A DNA stretch of 64,000 nt. Origin: JAJYSO01 sp964586655 (GTDB taxonomy: Bacteria; Bacteroidota; Bacteroidia; Flavobacteriales; Flavobacteriaceae). The position numbers and the translations under genes are program-made. The number at the start of each line of letters is the position of its first letter. Position 1 is the stretch's first letter. This document shows positions 25,865 through 34,298 of the stretch, piece after piece. The notes beneath the pieces are model-generated. The model saw nothing but the letters and a program-made list of their open reading frames with translations. It ran no database searches and had not been told where the DNA came from. The stretch spans positions 22,152-86,151 of the forward strand of contig CAZPGY010000010.1 of assembly GCA_964586655.1 (NCBI GenBank), read 5' to 3'.

Positions 25865-27007
25865 ATGAATCAACTTTATAAACATATTATAGCCTTGCTT
25901 GTTGTCGTTTTGTGCTCCAATCCTGTGATGTGGAGTCAAGAAAAAGAAACCTCATCTTCGGAGAGTGTTATTGTGATGACTCAAGCACAACTCGACAGTT
26001 TATTGACCAGTATTGCCAATCAAAAAAGAGCGCAGTTGGCTCGAATTCGCAAAAGGAAAGCAGCCCGAGCCAAATTGGAACTTAAGCTAAAAGAACTACG
26101 CGAATTGCAAACGCAAAAACCGCGTACCACTTCGAGCTTAATGACCACCAACACCGCCCAAAACAATAGTGGAGTTTATCAGGCATTAAATCAACTCGAC
26201 AAACGGATCGACCGTTTGATGCGTTATCAACAAATGCAAGAAGCCCCTAAGACGGTCAACAATTATTATGTGACCCGTCCTGCGCCTTCAACCACCACCA
26301 TTTTGTCTCGTCCTACAGTGCAAAATGCGAATCCGAATCCAAGCCCAAGCCCCCAAACAAGGCTTGTTGCTCCTCAATATCAGCCGCAAGAGCCAAACAA
26401 AACGCATGTTTCCGGTGCTCGAATGGATTCTTTAAACGCAGCCTTGACTGCGCGGCAAGCTAAGTTACAAGCTCAAATTGGAGCGTTAAAAAAACAGTTG
26501 CATACTTTGCAGGCAGACAGTTTGCAAAAAAAAGAGGAAGAATATGCCGAAGAGGTGGGGAATTTAAAGTCGAATATTGAACGTTTAGGGAATCAGTTGG
26601 AAGCAGCTCGTGCTCAAATCATGGAGCTTCGCAATAAAAAACCGGAACCTAAACCCGAGAAAAAAACGGCCTTGGAGCTGATGATGCAGCGGTACAGCCA
26701 AAAGGTCTATTTTGCCAATAACTCTACCGCAATCAACGCGGCCGATCGCCAAACTTTGATTGAATTGAGCAATATGGTCAAAAGAAGCCCATCGCCGGTT
26801 ACCGTTCTTTTGCAAGGTTATGCCAGTAGTTCGGGAAAAGCTACTTACAATAAAAAGATATCCATGCAACGCGCAAAGGCTGTTAAACAAATATTGGTTG
26901 ACAATGGTATTTCTTCTCACCAAATTATGCTGATGGCGCATGGGGTCGACAAGTCTACAAATCCCCAAAATGCGCGTAGGGTAGAGGTGTATCTGCTGGT
27001 CGAATAA
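25865..27007 (+). CDS. OmpA-family peptidoglycan-binding protein with coiled coil
   Basis: A 380-residue exported protein. The ATG at 25865 gives a proper signal peptide (MNQLYKHIIALLVVVLCSNP); an earlier in-frame ATG at 25832 would put polar residues before it. Residues about 30-80 and 190-250 are coiled-coil (LKLKELRELQTQ; KKQLHTLQADSLQKKEEEY), separated by a Pro/Asn-rich linker. The OmpA domain starts at about 265: QKVYFANNSTAINAADRQTL, then GYASSSGKATYNKKISMQRAKAV and NPQNARRVEVYL. These motifs bind the diaminopimelate of peptidoglycan. It follows the three-barrel protein and likely tethers it to the wall. This is an inference from adjacency and shared coiled coils. Confidence 0.85.
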   Translation: MNQLYKHIIALLVVVLCSNPVMWSQEKETSSSESVIVMTQAQLDSLLTSIANQKRAQLARIRKRKAARAKLELKLKELRELQTQKPRTTSSLMTTNTAQNNSGVYQALNQLDKRIDRLMRYQQMQEAPKTVNNYYVTRPAPSTTTILSRPTVQNANPNPSPSPQTRLVAPQYQPQEPNKTHVSGARMDSLNAALTARQAKLQAQIGALKKQLHTLQADSLQKKEEEYAEEVGNLKSNIERLGNQLEAARAQIMELRNKKPEPKPEKKTALELMMQRYSQKVYFANNSTAINAADRQTLIELSNMVKRSPSPVTVLLQGYASSSGKATYNKKISMQRAKAVKQILVDNGISSHQIMLMAHGVDKSTNPQNARRVEVYLLVE

Positions 27008-27128
27008 ACGAGTAGCGCCTAATTTGACCGAGTCGGTATGGCAGTTTGTTGTCATTGATGTACTTTTGTAAAGTCTCCGGAAAAGTTATCAAAAGCTTGA
27101 GAAGTCCGGAGATTACAAAAATGAGATT

Positions 27129-28151
27129 ATGAAAATTGCAGTTATCGGCGCAACAGGAATGGTAGGCCAAGTAATGTTGAGGCTTCTGGAGGAACGGGAT
27201 TTTCCGGTTTCTCATTTGATTCCTGTGGCTTCTCAACGTTCTATTGGAAAATATATTCAATTTAAAGGAGAAGAATATCCTATAAAAAGCGTGGAAGCGG
27301 CGGTTCGTGAAAAACCTGATTTTGCTTTGTTTTCTGCCGGTAGTGAGCTCTCTTTGGTTTGGGCTCCCAAATTTGCGGAAGTCGGAACTACGGTGATTGA
27401 TAATTCCTCGGCCTGGCGAATGGATCCCGGTAAAAAGCTTATTGTTCCCGAAATCAATGGCAACACCTTGACGGATGCCGATAAAATCATTGCCAATCCC
27501 AACTGTTCAACCACTCAATTGGTGATGGTGCTTAAGCCCTTGCACGATAAATATACCATCAAACGAGTGGTGGTCTCTACCTATCAATCCATCACCGGAA
27601 GCGGCAATAAAGCTGTGCAACAACTCGAACGCGAAGAAGCCGGCGAAAAGGGAGAAATGGCCTATCCATACCCCATTTATCGCAATGCCCTGCCTCATTG
27701 TGATGTGTTTGAAGAAAATGACTATACCAAAGAAGAGATGAAGCTGACTCGAGAAACCCGGAAGATTCTCAATGACGAGGCAGTTTTGGTTTCAGCCACA
27801 GCAGTCCGTATCCCGGTTGTCGGCGGGCACAGTGAATCAGTGAATGTGGAATTTGAAGAAAATTTTAACCTCGGGGAACTCAAAAGACTGCTCAGTAATA
27901 AACCCGGGCTTTTCTTGCAAGACAATCCCGATATTAACAACTATCCCATGCCGATAACGGCGCAGGGGAAAGACGATGTTTTTGTGGGACGCGTACGTCG
28001 TGATTTTACCCGAGAGAATACCTTAAATATGTGGATTGTGGCCGATAACCTGCGTAAAGGTGCCGCCACAAATGCCATCCAAATTGCCGAGTACCTTATC
28101 AAAAGAGAAAAAAACAAAAGCTTTACCCGCATCAATTTGAGGGGAAAGTAG
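27129..28151 (+). CDS. asd: Aspartate-semialdehyde dehydrogenase
   Basis: Reduces aspartyl-4-phosphate to the semialdehyde with NADPH, the branch point for lysine/diaminopimelate, threonine and methionine synthesis. It is 340 residues. The NADP fold opens with AVIGATGMVGQVMLRLLEER. The catalytic cysteine is Cys126 in IANPNCSTTQ, Arg227 is in ATAVRIPVVGGH and the base is His234. Length and motifs are typical of the Gram-positive/Bacteroidota-type enzyme. A TACTTTTG box at 27061-27068 is the likely -7 element. It has no operon partner in the window. Confidence 0.97.
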   Translation: MKIAVIGATGMVGQVMLRLLEERDFPVSHLIPVASQRSIGKYIQFKGEEYPIKSVEAAVREKPDFALFSAGSELSLVWAPKFAEVGTTVIDNSSAWRMDPGKKLIVPEINGNTLTDADKIIANPNCSTTQLVMVLKPLHDKYTIKRVVVSTYQSITGSGNKAVQQLEREEAGEKGEMAYPYPIYRNALPHCDVFEENDYTKEEMKLTRETRKILNDEAVLVSATAVRIPVVGGHSESVNVEFEENFNLGELKRLLSNKPGLFLQDNPDINNYPMPITAQGKDDVFVGRVRRDFTRENTLNMWIVADNLRKGAATNAIQIAEYLIKREKNKSFTRINLRGK

Positions 28152-28169
28152 AAAACACCTTTCAAAATA

Positions 28170-28339
28170 ATACCAATTATATTTATTAAATAGTCTAAAG
28201 ATTTATAGGATAAATTTTAAAGATCAAGGCGAAAAGCACAGGCATAGCCATAGCTATGACGTCCCGCACGTGCGGGATTAACGAAGAGATTTGAAATTTA
28301 GACATAAATATTGGGCTATTTTGTATGTATAATTGGTAT
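28170..28339. mobile_element. MITE-like element with imperfect AATACCAATTAT terminal inverted repeats
   Basis: An approximately 170-bp noncoding element. The outer 11 bases, ATACCAATTAT and ATAATTGGTAT, are perfect inverted repeats, and the similarity continues inward (about 23 of the first 29 positions). Inside is a perfect 16-bp palindrome, TCCCGCACGTGCGGGA (28262-28277), beside CATAGCCATAGCTATG. It fills most of the asd to prolyl-oligopeptidase gap (28152-28509). No transposase or open frame lies within. The right arm recurs at 2046-2088 and, degenerate, near 31.45 kb. Confidence 0.65.
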
Positions 28340-28509
28340 AAATACCTGTAAAGCCTTATCTGAATATTGGCCTACTTTGCATTAATTGTATTACGGCATT
28401 AACCTGCAGATTCGATCTTGCTCGATAAGCTGATTTTGCTTCTGCTCACTTTGCTGATTCTCTAATACTTTATTTTCCTTATCTTTGGGCTTTTCAAACT
28501 TGATAAATT

Positions 28510-30690
28510 ATGAAAAAGTTACTCCTTATGCTGATGGTGGTTTTCTTGGGATTCACCGCCTGTAAAAATCCCAACAAAACGACAAGTGCAACTGATAAAA
28601 ACAAAGACACAATGGCTATAGACTATCCCGAAACCAAAAAAGTGGATACCGTAGATACTTATTTTGGAATCGAAGTCAAAGACCCCTACCGCTGGCTGGA
28701 ATATGTCAACAGCCCGGAAGTGGCCGATTGGGTGGCAGCACAAAATAAAGTCACTTATAGTTATTTGGAGCAAATTCCTTATCGCCAAGACATTAAAGAT
28801 CGCCTCTCCCAATTGTGGAACTATGAGCGACTCGGTATTCCGCAACGCAAAGGAGACTATGTTTACTTTAGTAAGAACGACGGGCTGCAAGATCAAAGTG
28901 TTATTTACCGCTATAAGGTAGGAGACACGCCTGAAGATGCAGAAATCTTCCTAAACCCCAATAAATTTAGTGAAGATGGAACTACTTCTTTGGGAGCGAT
29001 GAGTTTTTCGGAAGACGGCAAGCTCTTGGCTTATTCCATTTCTAAGGGCGGTAGCGATTGGCGTAGTGTTATTGTGATTGATGTGGAAACCAAAGAACAG
29101 GTGGGAGATACCCTGAAGAACGTAAAATTTAGTGGCATTTCTTGGAAAGGGAACGATGGGTTTTACTATTCGAGCTATGACAAGCCTGAAGGCAATCGAC
29201 TTTATGCCAAGACCGATCAGCACAAACTCTATTACCACAAATTAAATACGCCTCAAGAATCAGATCGACTCATTTTTGGCGGCACACCGGAAGAGAAACA
29301 CCGCTATGTAGGCGGCGGAGTATCTGAAGATAATCGTTATCTCGTTATTTTTGCCAGTAACGCCACCTCGGGAAATGATTTGTACCTGAAAGACCTGACT
29401 CGGGAAGATGCTGAAATTATTCCGATAATCCAAAGCGAAACCGTCAATACGAGTTTTCTGACTTCTGAGGGCAATACCTTGTATCTGGTTACAGATTTGG
29501 ATGCTCCCAACAGTCGGGTAGTGACCGTAAATGTCAATGACCCTTCTCCTGAAAATTGGAAAGATTTTATTCCCGAAACCGATAAAGCCTTAGAGGCCAC
29601 TACTGCCAGAGGCTATGTTTTTGCCCATTATTTAAAAGATGCTGTGTCTCAGGTGATTCAATATGATATGGACGGACAAAAAATTAGAGAAGTAAATCTC
29701 CCCGGATTGGGTTCTGTAGGAGGCTTTTCTGCTAAAAAAGAAGAACCTGATGTATATTATGTGTTCACCAATTATGTTACCCCGTCGAGGGTTTATAAAT
29801 ATGATGTAGAGACTGGTAAATCTGAGCTCTATTGGGAGCCGGAAATAGATTTTGATCCGGAGCAATATGTCAGTAAACAAGTTTTCTATCATTCCAAAGA
29901 CGGTACAAAAGTACCCATGATGATTACCTATAAAAAAGGCACCCCGCTTGATGGAAAAACCCCGACCATTCTTTATGGTTATGGCGGTTTTAACATCAGT
30001 CTGACTCCTTCTTTCAGTGTGGCTACCGCTGCTTGGTTGGAGATGGGCGGAATTTATGCCGTACCCAATATTCGCGGTGGTGGAGAATATGGTCAAGAAT
30101 GGCATTTGGCCGGTACTAAAATGAACAAGCAAAATGTATTTGATGATTTTATTGCCGCAGCAGAATATCTGATTGAAAACAAGTACACCTCGAGTGATTA
30201 CCTCGCTATTCGCGGCGGTTCTAATGGGGGCTTGCTCGTAGGAGCCACCATGACCCAACGCCCCGAGCTGATGGCCGTGGCGCTTCCGGCGGTGGGAGTT
30301 TTGGATATGCTGCGCTACCATAAATTTACGGCCGGCGCCGGCTGGGCTTTTGATTATGGTACTTCTGAAGACAGCAAGGAAATGTTTAAATACCTTTATG
30401 CGTATTCTCCCGTACACAACGTGGTAAAAGGAACGGAATATCCGGCTACCTTAATTACTACCGGCGATCATGACGACCGTGTGGTGCCGGCGCATAGTTT
30501 TAAATTTGCAGCCGAATTGCAGGCCAAACAAGTCGGAACCGACCCGGTATTGATCCGTATCCAGACCAATGCCGGACACGGAGCCGGAAAGCCAACCGAT
30601 ATGGTGATCCAGGAGTATGCCGACACCTATGCTTTTACCTTGTTTAATATGGGTATTGAAGATTTGAAAGCCATGGAGGCTGAAGAATAA
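28510..30690 (+). CDS. Prolyl oligopeptidase family (S9A) serine peptidase, predicted lipoprotein
   Basis: A 726-residue peptidase that cleaves after proline in short peptides. A lipobox ends at Cys18 (LGFTAC), so it is probably anchored in the envelope. The N-terminal motif VKDPYRWLEYVNSPEVADWV is the S9A hallmark. A seven-bladed propeller fills about residues 90-440. The catalytic domain has Ser571 in RGGSNGGLLVG, the Asp region DHDDRVVPAHSFKF and the His in NAGHGAG. A TATCTTTG box at 28480-28487 lies just upstream. The stop is seven bases before rsmI, suggesting cotranscription, although the two functions are unrelated. Confidence 0.95.
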   Translation: MKKLLLMLMVVFLGFTACKNPNKTTSATDKNKDTMAIDYPETKKVDTVDTYFGIEVKDPYRWLEYVNSPEVADWVAAQNKVTYSYLEQIPYRQDIKDRLSQLWNYERLGIPQRKGDYVYFSKNDGLQDQSVIYRYKVGDTPEDAEIFLNPNKFSEDGTTSLGAMSFSEDGKLLAYSISKGGSDWRSVIVIDVETKEQVGDTLKNVKFSGISWKGNDGFYYSSYDKPEGNRLYAKTDQHKLYYHKLNTPQESDRLIFGGTPEEKHRYVGGGVSEDNRYLVIFASNATSGNDLYLKDLTREDAEIIPIIQSETVNTSFLTSEGNTLYLVTDLDAPNSRVVTVNVNDPSPENWKDFIPETDKALEATTARGYVFAHYLKDAVSQVIQYDMDGQKIREVNLPGLGSVGGFSAKKEEPDVYYVFTNYVTPSRVYKYDVETGKSELYWEPEIDFDPEQYVSKQVFYHSKDGTKVPMMITYKKGTPLDGKTPTILYGYGGFNISLTPSFSVATAAWLEMGGIYAVPNIRGGGEYGQEWHLAGTKMNKQNVFDDFIAAAEYLIENKYTSSDYLAIRGGSNGGLLVGATMTQRPELMAVALPAVGVLDMLRYHKFTAGAGWAFDYGTSEDSKEMFKYLYAYSPVHNVVKGTEYPATLITTGDHDDRVVPAHSFKFAAELQAKQVGTDPVLIRIQTNAGHGAGKPTDMVIQEYADTYAFTLFNMGIEDLKAMEAEE

Positions 30691-30697
30691 AAAGGTA

Positions 30698-31390
30698 ATG
30701 ATGGCTCAACTTTTCCTTGTCCCAACGCCCATAGGGAACCTTGAAGACATGACCTTTCGAGGGGTGCGTGTCTTACGGGAAGTAGATTTTATCTTGGCTG
30801 AAGATACCCGTAACAGCGGGAAATTGCTCAAGCATTTTGAGATCGCTACGCCCATGTTTAGCCATCATCAACACAATGAACACCAAAGCGTGGAAGGGGT
30901 GATTAAGCGACTACAAGCCGGAGAAACCGCTGCATTAATTACCGATGCCGGCACTCCGGCCATTTCAGATCCCGGATTTTTAATGGTTCGCGCTTGTGTG
31001 AAAAATAAAATAGAAGTGGAATGCCTGCCCGGTGCTACCGCCTTTGTGCCGGCCTTGGTCGATAGTGGACTGCCCAACGATAAATTTGTTTTTGAAGGCT
31101 TTTTACCTCGAAAAAAGGGAAGACAAACCCGTTTAAAATTACTGGCCGAAGAAGAACGCACCCTGGTGCTTTATGAGTCGCCTTACAAATTGTTAAAAAC
31201 CCTTGGACACCTCATTCAATATTTGGGCAAAGAACGGCAGGTCTCTATTTCAAGGGAAATTAGTAAACTCTATGGCGAAACCATTCGAGGAAGCTTGGAG
31301 GAAGTAAGAATTCATTTTGAACAACACCCTCCAAAAGGAGAAATTGTTTTGGTAATTGCCGGGAAAAAAGGTAAGAAATCCAAAAAGTAA
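30698..31390 (+). CDS. rsmI: 16S rRNA (cytidine(1402)-2'-O)-methyltransferase
   Basis: A 230-residue SAM-dependent methyltransferase that modifies the ribose of C1402 in the decoding centre. The opening VPTPIGNLEDMTFRGVRVL, then ILAEDTRNSGKLLKHF, LITDAGTPAISDPGF and the EGFLPRKKGRQTRL segment are diagnostic. At about 230 residues it is shorter than the E. coli protein (286), ending after the GEIVLVIAG strand. It therefore lacks the small C-terminal extension, as other Bacteroidota forms do. Two ATGs are adjacent (30698 and 30701), and either could start. Confidence 0.95.
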   Translation: MMAQLFLVPTPIGNLEDMTFRGVRVLREVDFILAEDTRNSGKLLKHFEIATPMFSHHQHNEHQSVEGVIKRLQAGETAALITDAGTPAISDPGFLMVRACVKNKIEVECLPGATAFVPALVDSGLPNDKFVFEGFLPRKKGRQTRLKLLAEEERTLVLYESPYKLLKTLGHLIQYLGKERQVSISREISKLYGETIRGSLEEVRIHFEQHPPKGEIVLVIAGKKGKKSKK

Positions 31391-31439
31391 TGCCAATTCC
31401 AAGCGCGTTTGTGAATCACTAATCTATAAGGATAACCTT

Positions 31440-31513
31440 GAGACGCAACATTTGAAGATTAAGCCCTGAATACCGGATTAGTTTATGGAGTATTCTTGGT
31501 ATAATTTCCCGAC
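31440..31513. repeat. Degenerate copy of the AATTGGTAT-ended element
   Basis: A stretch beginning around TTTGAAGATTAAGCC and ending CTTGGTATAAT aligns loosely with the right arm of the 28.2 kb element, roughly two thirds of positions by eye. It lies just left of the short copy at 31557-31589. Confidence 0.35.
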
Positions 31514-31556
31514 AAAGATGTATATTCGTCTTGAGAGTTTTAGGAATCGACATTTA

Positions 31557-31589
31557 ATACCAATTTTATTTAGTATGAATAATTGGTAT
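31557..31589. repeat. Short AATACCAATT/AATTGGTATT palindrome
   Basis: ATACCAATT and AATTGGTAT flank 15 bases. It looks like an internally deleted version of the 28.2 kb element and ends 31 bases before the LysR gene start, inside its promoter region. Confidence 0.65.
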
Positions 31590-31620
31590 AAAACCCCACC
31601 CATAATTTCCCTGCTATCAA

Positions 31621-32514
31621 GTGAATTTCAATCAACTCAAATATATTCTTGCAGTCGATGAGCACCGAAACTTCTCTCGGGCAGCCGAGGCATGTGGAGT
31701 TGCTCAATCCACGATGAGTAAAGAGATTCAGCGCTTAGAGCTCGAATTTGATATCATTATTTTTGACCGTTCTCGGCATCCGGTAAAACCCACCATGAAA
31801 GGTATTGATTTGCTGGAGCAAGCCGAGAAAATATTGGAGGAACACCGAAAGTTTAGCGCCATTGCACAGCAAAAAACAAACAATCCGGTCGGTGATTTTA
31901 AATTGGGAATCCTGCCCACTTTGGCGCCTTATTTATTGCCTTTGTTTATTCAAAAATTAGGGAAAAACTATCCGGAATTAAATGTGGAGATTTTTGAACT
32001 GACTACTCCGGAGATCATCCATCATTTTCAAAACAGAAACTTAGATGGTGCCATTTGTATAGCTCCCTTTGCAGAAGGTTTTTATGAGGATTTTCTCTTC
32101 AAAGAAAATTTTGTGCTCTACCTCAATGAGAATCATCGATTGGCCCAAAAAGAGGAGGTGCGATGGGATGATATCCCTTTTGACGAATTGATTCTACACG
32201 AAGCTTTTAAAAAATACCTGCTGTCTTCAATAGAATTAAAGGAACGCAAAGAGATTTCCACTGCTACCCTGCAAAATATTAATTATTCCAGCGGATCCTT
32301 AGAAACAATTCGAAAAATAATTGACCGTAACGGGGGATTGACCTTATTGCCGCATTTGGCAACCTATTATATGGGCAATCGACGACTGCGGATGGTACGC
32401 CCCATTGTTCATCCGGTTTTAAGTCGGAAAATAAGCTTTGTAACGCCGCGCGGCTTTGAAAAAAAGCGATTGACCAAAGTGATCAAACGCGAGATTTTGG
32501 CACAACTTCCATAG
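31621..32514 (+). CDS. LysR-family transcriptional regulator
   Basis: A 297-residue regulator with the N-terminal helix-turn-helix at about residues 18-38 (FSRAAEACGVAQSTMSKEIQRLE) and an effector domain from about residue 90. The start is a GTG; no in-frame ATG precedes it. The fold resembles OxyR, but the effector domain lacks the redox cysteine pair: I see only Cys25 in the DNA-binding domain and one in GAICIAPF. It is therefore more likely ligand-sensing than peroxide-sensing. It lies in the same direction as, and directly ahead of, the MmgE/PrpD gene, which makes that gene a candidate target. A terminator-like hairpin separates the two. Confidence 0.92.
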   Translation: MNFNQLKYILAVDEHRNFSRAAEACGVAQSTMSKEIQRLELEFDIIIFDRSRHPVKPTMKGIDLLEQAEKILEEHRKFSAIAQQKTNNPVGDFKLGILPTLAPYLLPLFIQKLGKNYPELNVEIFELTTPEIIHHFQNRNLDGAICIAPFAEGFYEDFLFKENFVLYLNENHRLAQKEEVRWDDIPFDELILHEAFKKYLLSSIELKERKEISTATLQNINYSSGSLETIRKIIDRNGGLTLLPHLATYYMGNRRLRMVRPIVHPVLSRKISFVTPRGFEKKRLTKVIKREILAQLP

Positions 32515-32535
32515 AAATAGCTGTTACAGATAAAA

Positions 32536-32578
32536 ATTGCCGTCCGGAGACCCCGAAACGGGGGGCAATCGCTTTTTC
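32536..32578 (+). terminator. Probable terminator after the LysR gene
   Basis: An outer ATTGCC/GGCAAT stem encloses a GC-rich CCCCGAAACGGGG hairpin and is followed by CGCTTTTT. It lies 22 bases after the LysR stop. Confidence 0.55.
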
Positions 32579-32604
32579 CCATAATTCGTATCGCCTTTGC
32601 CTTA

Positions 32605-32635
32605 TTGACCTGAGCGAGGTACTGTCCTAACTTTG
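32605..32635 (+). promoter_or_regulatory. Strong Bacteroidota-type promoter for the MmgE/PrpD gene
   Basis: TTG at 32605-32607, a 20-base spacer and TAACTTTG at 32628-32635 match the TTG/TAnnTTTG consensus. The ATG is 44 bases downstream. Together with the preceding terminator, this separates the gene from lysR transcription. Confidence 0.65.
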
Positions 32636-32679
32636 TCTGTGAAATAAAAACGGAGATTAACCCTCTAAAACAAAAAGTT

Positions 32680-34062
32680 ATGACAGCCGTAGAAAAATTA
32701 GCAAAATTTGTGCAAACCCGAACATTTGACGAGCTATCAGAAGATGCCGTCCGCGAACTTAAGATCCGACTTTTAGACGGATTGGGTTGTGCCATTGGGG
32801 CTCAAGATGGAGAGCCGGTAAAAATGATTAAAAATCAAATTGATGATTTTGGCGGAAAACCATTGGCCACCTTGATTGGAGGTGGAAAAACCTCTCCCGA
32901 CCGTGCCGCTTTTTACAATTCGGCTCGGGTTCGCTATCTGGATTATAACGACAGTTATTTGGCCAAAAATGAAACCGGACATCCTTCAGATAATATCGGC
33001 AGTATTTTAGCAGCTACCGAGTATGCCGACAGCGATGGGAAAGATTTCCTTACTGCCTTAGCCATCGCTTATCAAATTCAATGTCGATTGAGTGATGTGG
33101 CTCCGGTTCGCGACAAAGGATTTGACCACACCGTTCAAGGGGCTTATGCCGCGGCAGCCGGCGTGGCTTACAGTTTAAATCTCACTGAGAAACAAACCGC
33201 CAATGCCATTGCCATTGCTGCAACCGCTTATAATGCCTTGCGCGTAACAAGAACCGGAAATCTATCACATTGGAAAGGATTGGCGTTCCCGTCTACCGGA
33301 TGGACTTCTACGCATTCTGCATTTTTAGCGATGCGCGGAATTACCGGCCCTGAAGAAGTTTTTGAGGGTAATAAAGGATTTAAAGACAGTATTGCCGGAG
33401 ATTTTGAAATCGATTGGAGTCAAGAAGACTTGGAACGCGTGACCAAAACCATTGTCAAACGCTATAATGCCGAAGTTCACTCTCAATCCACTTTAGAAGG
33501 TGTGCAGGAACTAATCGAAAACAATAAAATTGATCCGAATCGCATTGAGAAAATTATTTTGGAAACTTTTGATGTGGCCTACAATATTATTGGCGGTGGC
33601 GAAGAAGGCGGGAAGAAAAACATTCGCGTCAAGGAAGAAGCCGATCACAGCTTGCCTTATATGATTTCGGCCATGATTTTAGATGGCGATGTGATGCCCG
33701 AGCAATACACTCCCGAACGCATTAAAAAAGAGGATATCCAAAGCTTACTCCAAAAAGTGGAAGTTAAAGAAAATAGGAAACTCTCTAAGCTGTTTCCCGA
33801 TGAAATGGGAAGTGAATTGAGTATCTATATGAAAGACGGCGATCACTTCTATACCACTAAAAAAGATTATCGAGGATTTCACAGCAAACCGGCTTCTTGG
33901 GAGATAATCATTGACAAATTTAAAAAATTGTCAAGCCCTTATGCTGATGCAGAAAGCTTGGATCAAATTATCGATATCGTACAGCATTTGGAAAATCACA
34001 AAATAAGTGATTTGATGAAAGTCTTGGAAAATATTGGCCAAGAGACTCCTCAAACCGCTTAA
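32680..34062 (+). CDS. MmgE/PrpD family protein (2-methylcitrate dehydratase/cis-aconitate decarboxylase fold)
   Basis: A 460-residue member of the MmgE/PrpD superfamily, whose known members dehydrate 2-methylcitrate, decarboxylate cis-aconitate to itaconate or isomerise iminodisuccinate. Family blocks include RLLDGLGCAIGA, the substrate-pocket run ARVRYLDYNDSYLAKNETGH-PSDNIG, GFDHTVQGAYAAAAGVAYSL and NLSHWKGLAFPSTGWTSTHS. The C-terminal lid includes RVKEEADHSLPYMISAMILD. No prpB, prpC or other methylcitrate-cycle gene is in the window, so propionate catabolism is not supported by context. The next gene is a phosphosulfolactate-synthase homologue and the previous one is a LysR regulator. The substrate is unknown. 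Confidence 0.9.
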   Translation: MTAVEKLAKFVQTRTFDELSEDAVRELKIRLLDGLGCAIGAQDGEPVKMIKNQIDDFGGKPLATLIGGGKTSPDRAAFYNSARVRYLDYNDSYLAKNETGHPSDNIGSILAATEYADSDGKDFLTALAIAYQIQCRLSDVAPVRDKGFDHTVQGAYAAAAGVAYSLNLTEKQTANAIAIAATAYNALRVTRTGNLSHWKGLAFPSTGWTSTHSAFLAMRGITGPEEVFEGNKGFKDSIAGDFEIDWSQEDLERVTKTIVKRYNAEVHSQSTLEGVQELIENNKIDPNRIEKIILETFDVAYNIIGGGEEGGKKNIRVKEEADHSLPYMISAMILDGDVMPEQYTPERIKKEDIQSLLQKVEVKENRKLSKLFPDEMGSELSIYMKDGDHFYTTKKDYRGFHSKPASWEIIIDKFKKLSSPYADAESLDQIIDIVQHLENHKISDLMKVLENIGQETPQTA

Positions 34063-34120
34063 AGAAAAAATGGTCTTTGTTATTCTTCCATTACCGAAAA
34101 ACGGCTCAAGGATCCTACTA

Positions 34121-34135
34121 TGATAATCATTATCA
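34121..34135. promoter_or_regulatory. Perfect 7-1-7 Fur-box-like palindrome
   Basis: TGATAATCATTATCA is identical to the 7-1-7 Fur consensus TGATAATnATTATCA known from Bacillus. It lies 58 bases after the MmgE/PrpD stop and 163 bases before the ComA-like ATG. Regulation by Fur in this organism is an inference. Confidence 0.55.
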
Positions 34136-34298
34136 GGTCGTTTTTCTGAACAAAAGAATGACAATTATGAGGGAAATGATAAAGAATCATCCTCTCAATT
34201 TATAGGGAAGTGATTTGTAATTTTACCAGAAAGATTCGTCTGTTTTGAATGTCGCTTCCGTATTACAACTAATGTTTAACCCTTAAAAGTTCATTATT

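Noticed and set aside
31621..32514. Assignment of the LysR protein as OxyR
   Set aside because: The effector domain lacks the two redox cysteines.
32680..34062. prpD of a methylcitrate cycle
   Set aside because: No prpB, prpC or acnD homologues nearby; the aconitase at 43 kb is the TCA enzyme and lies in another unit.
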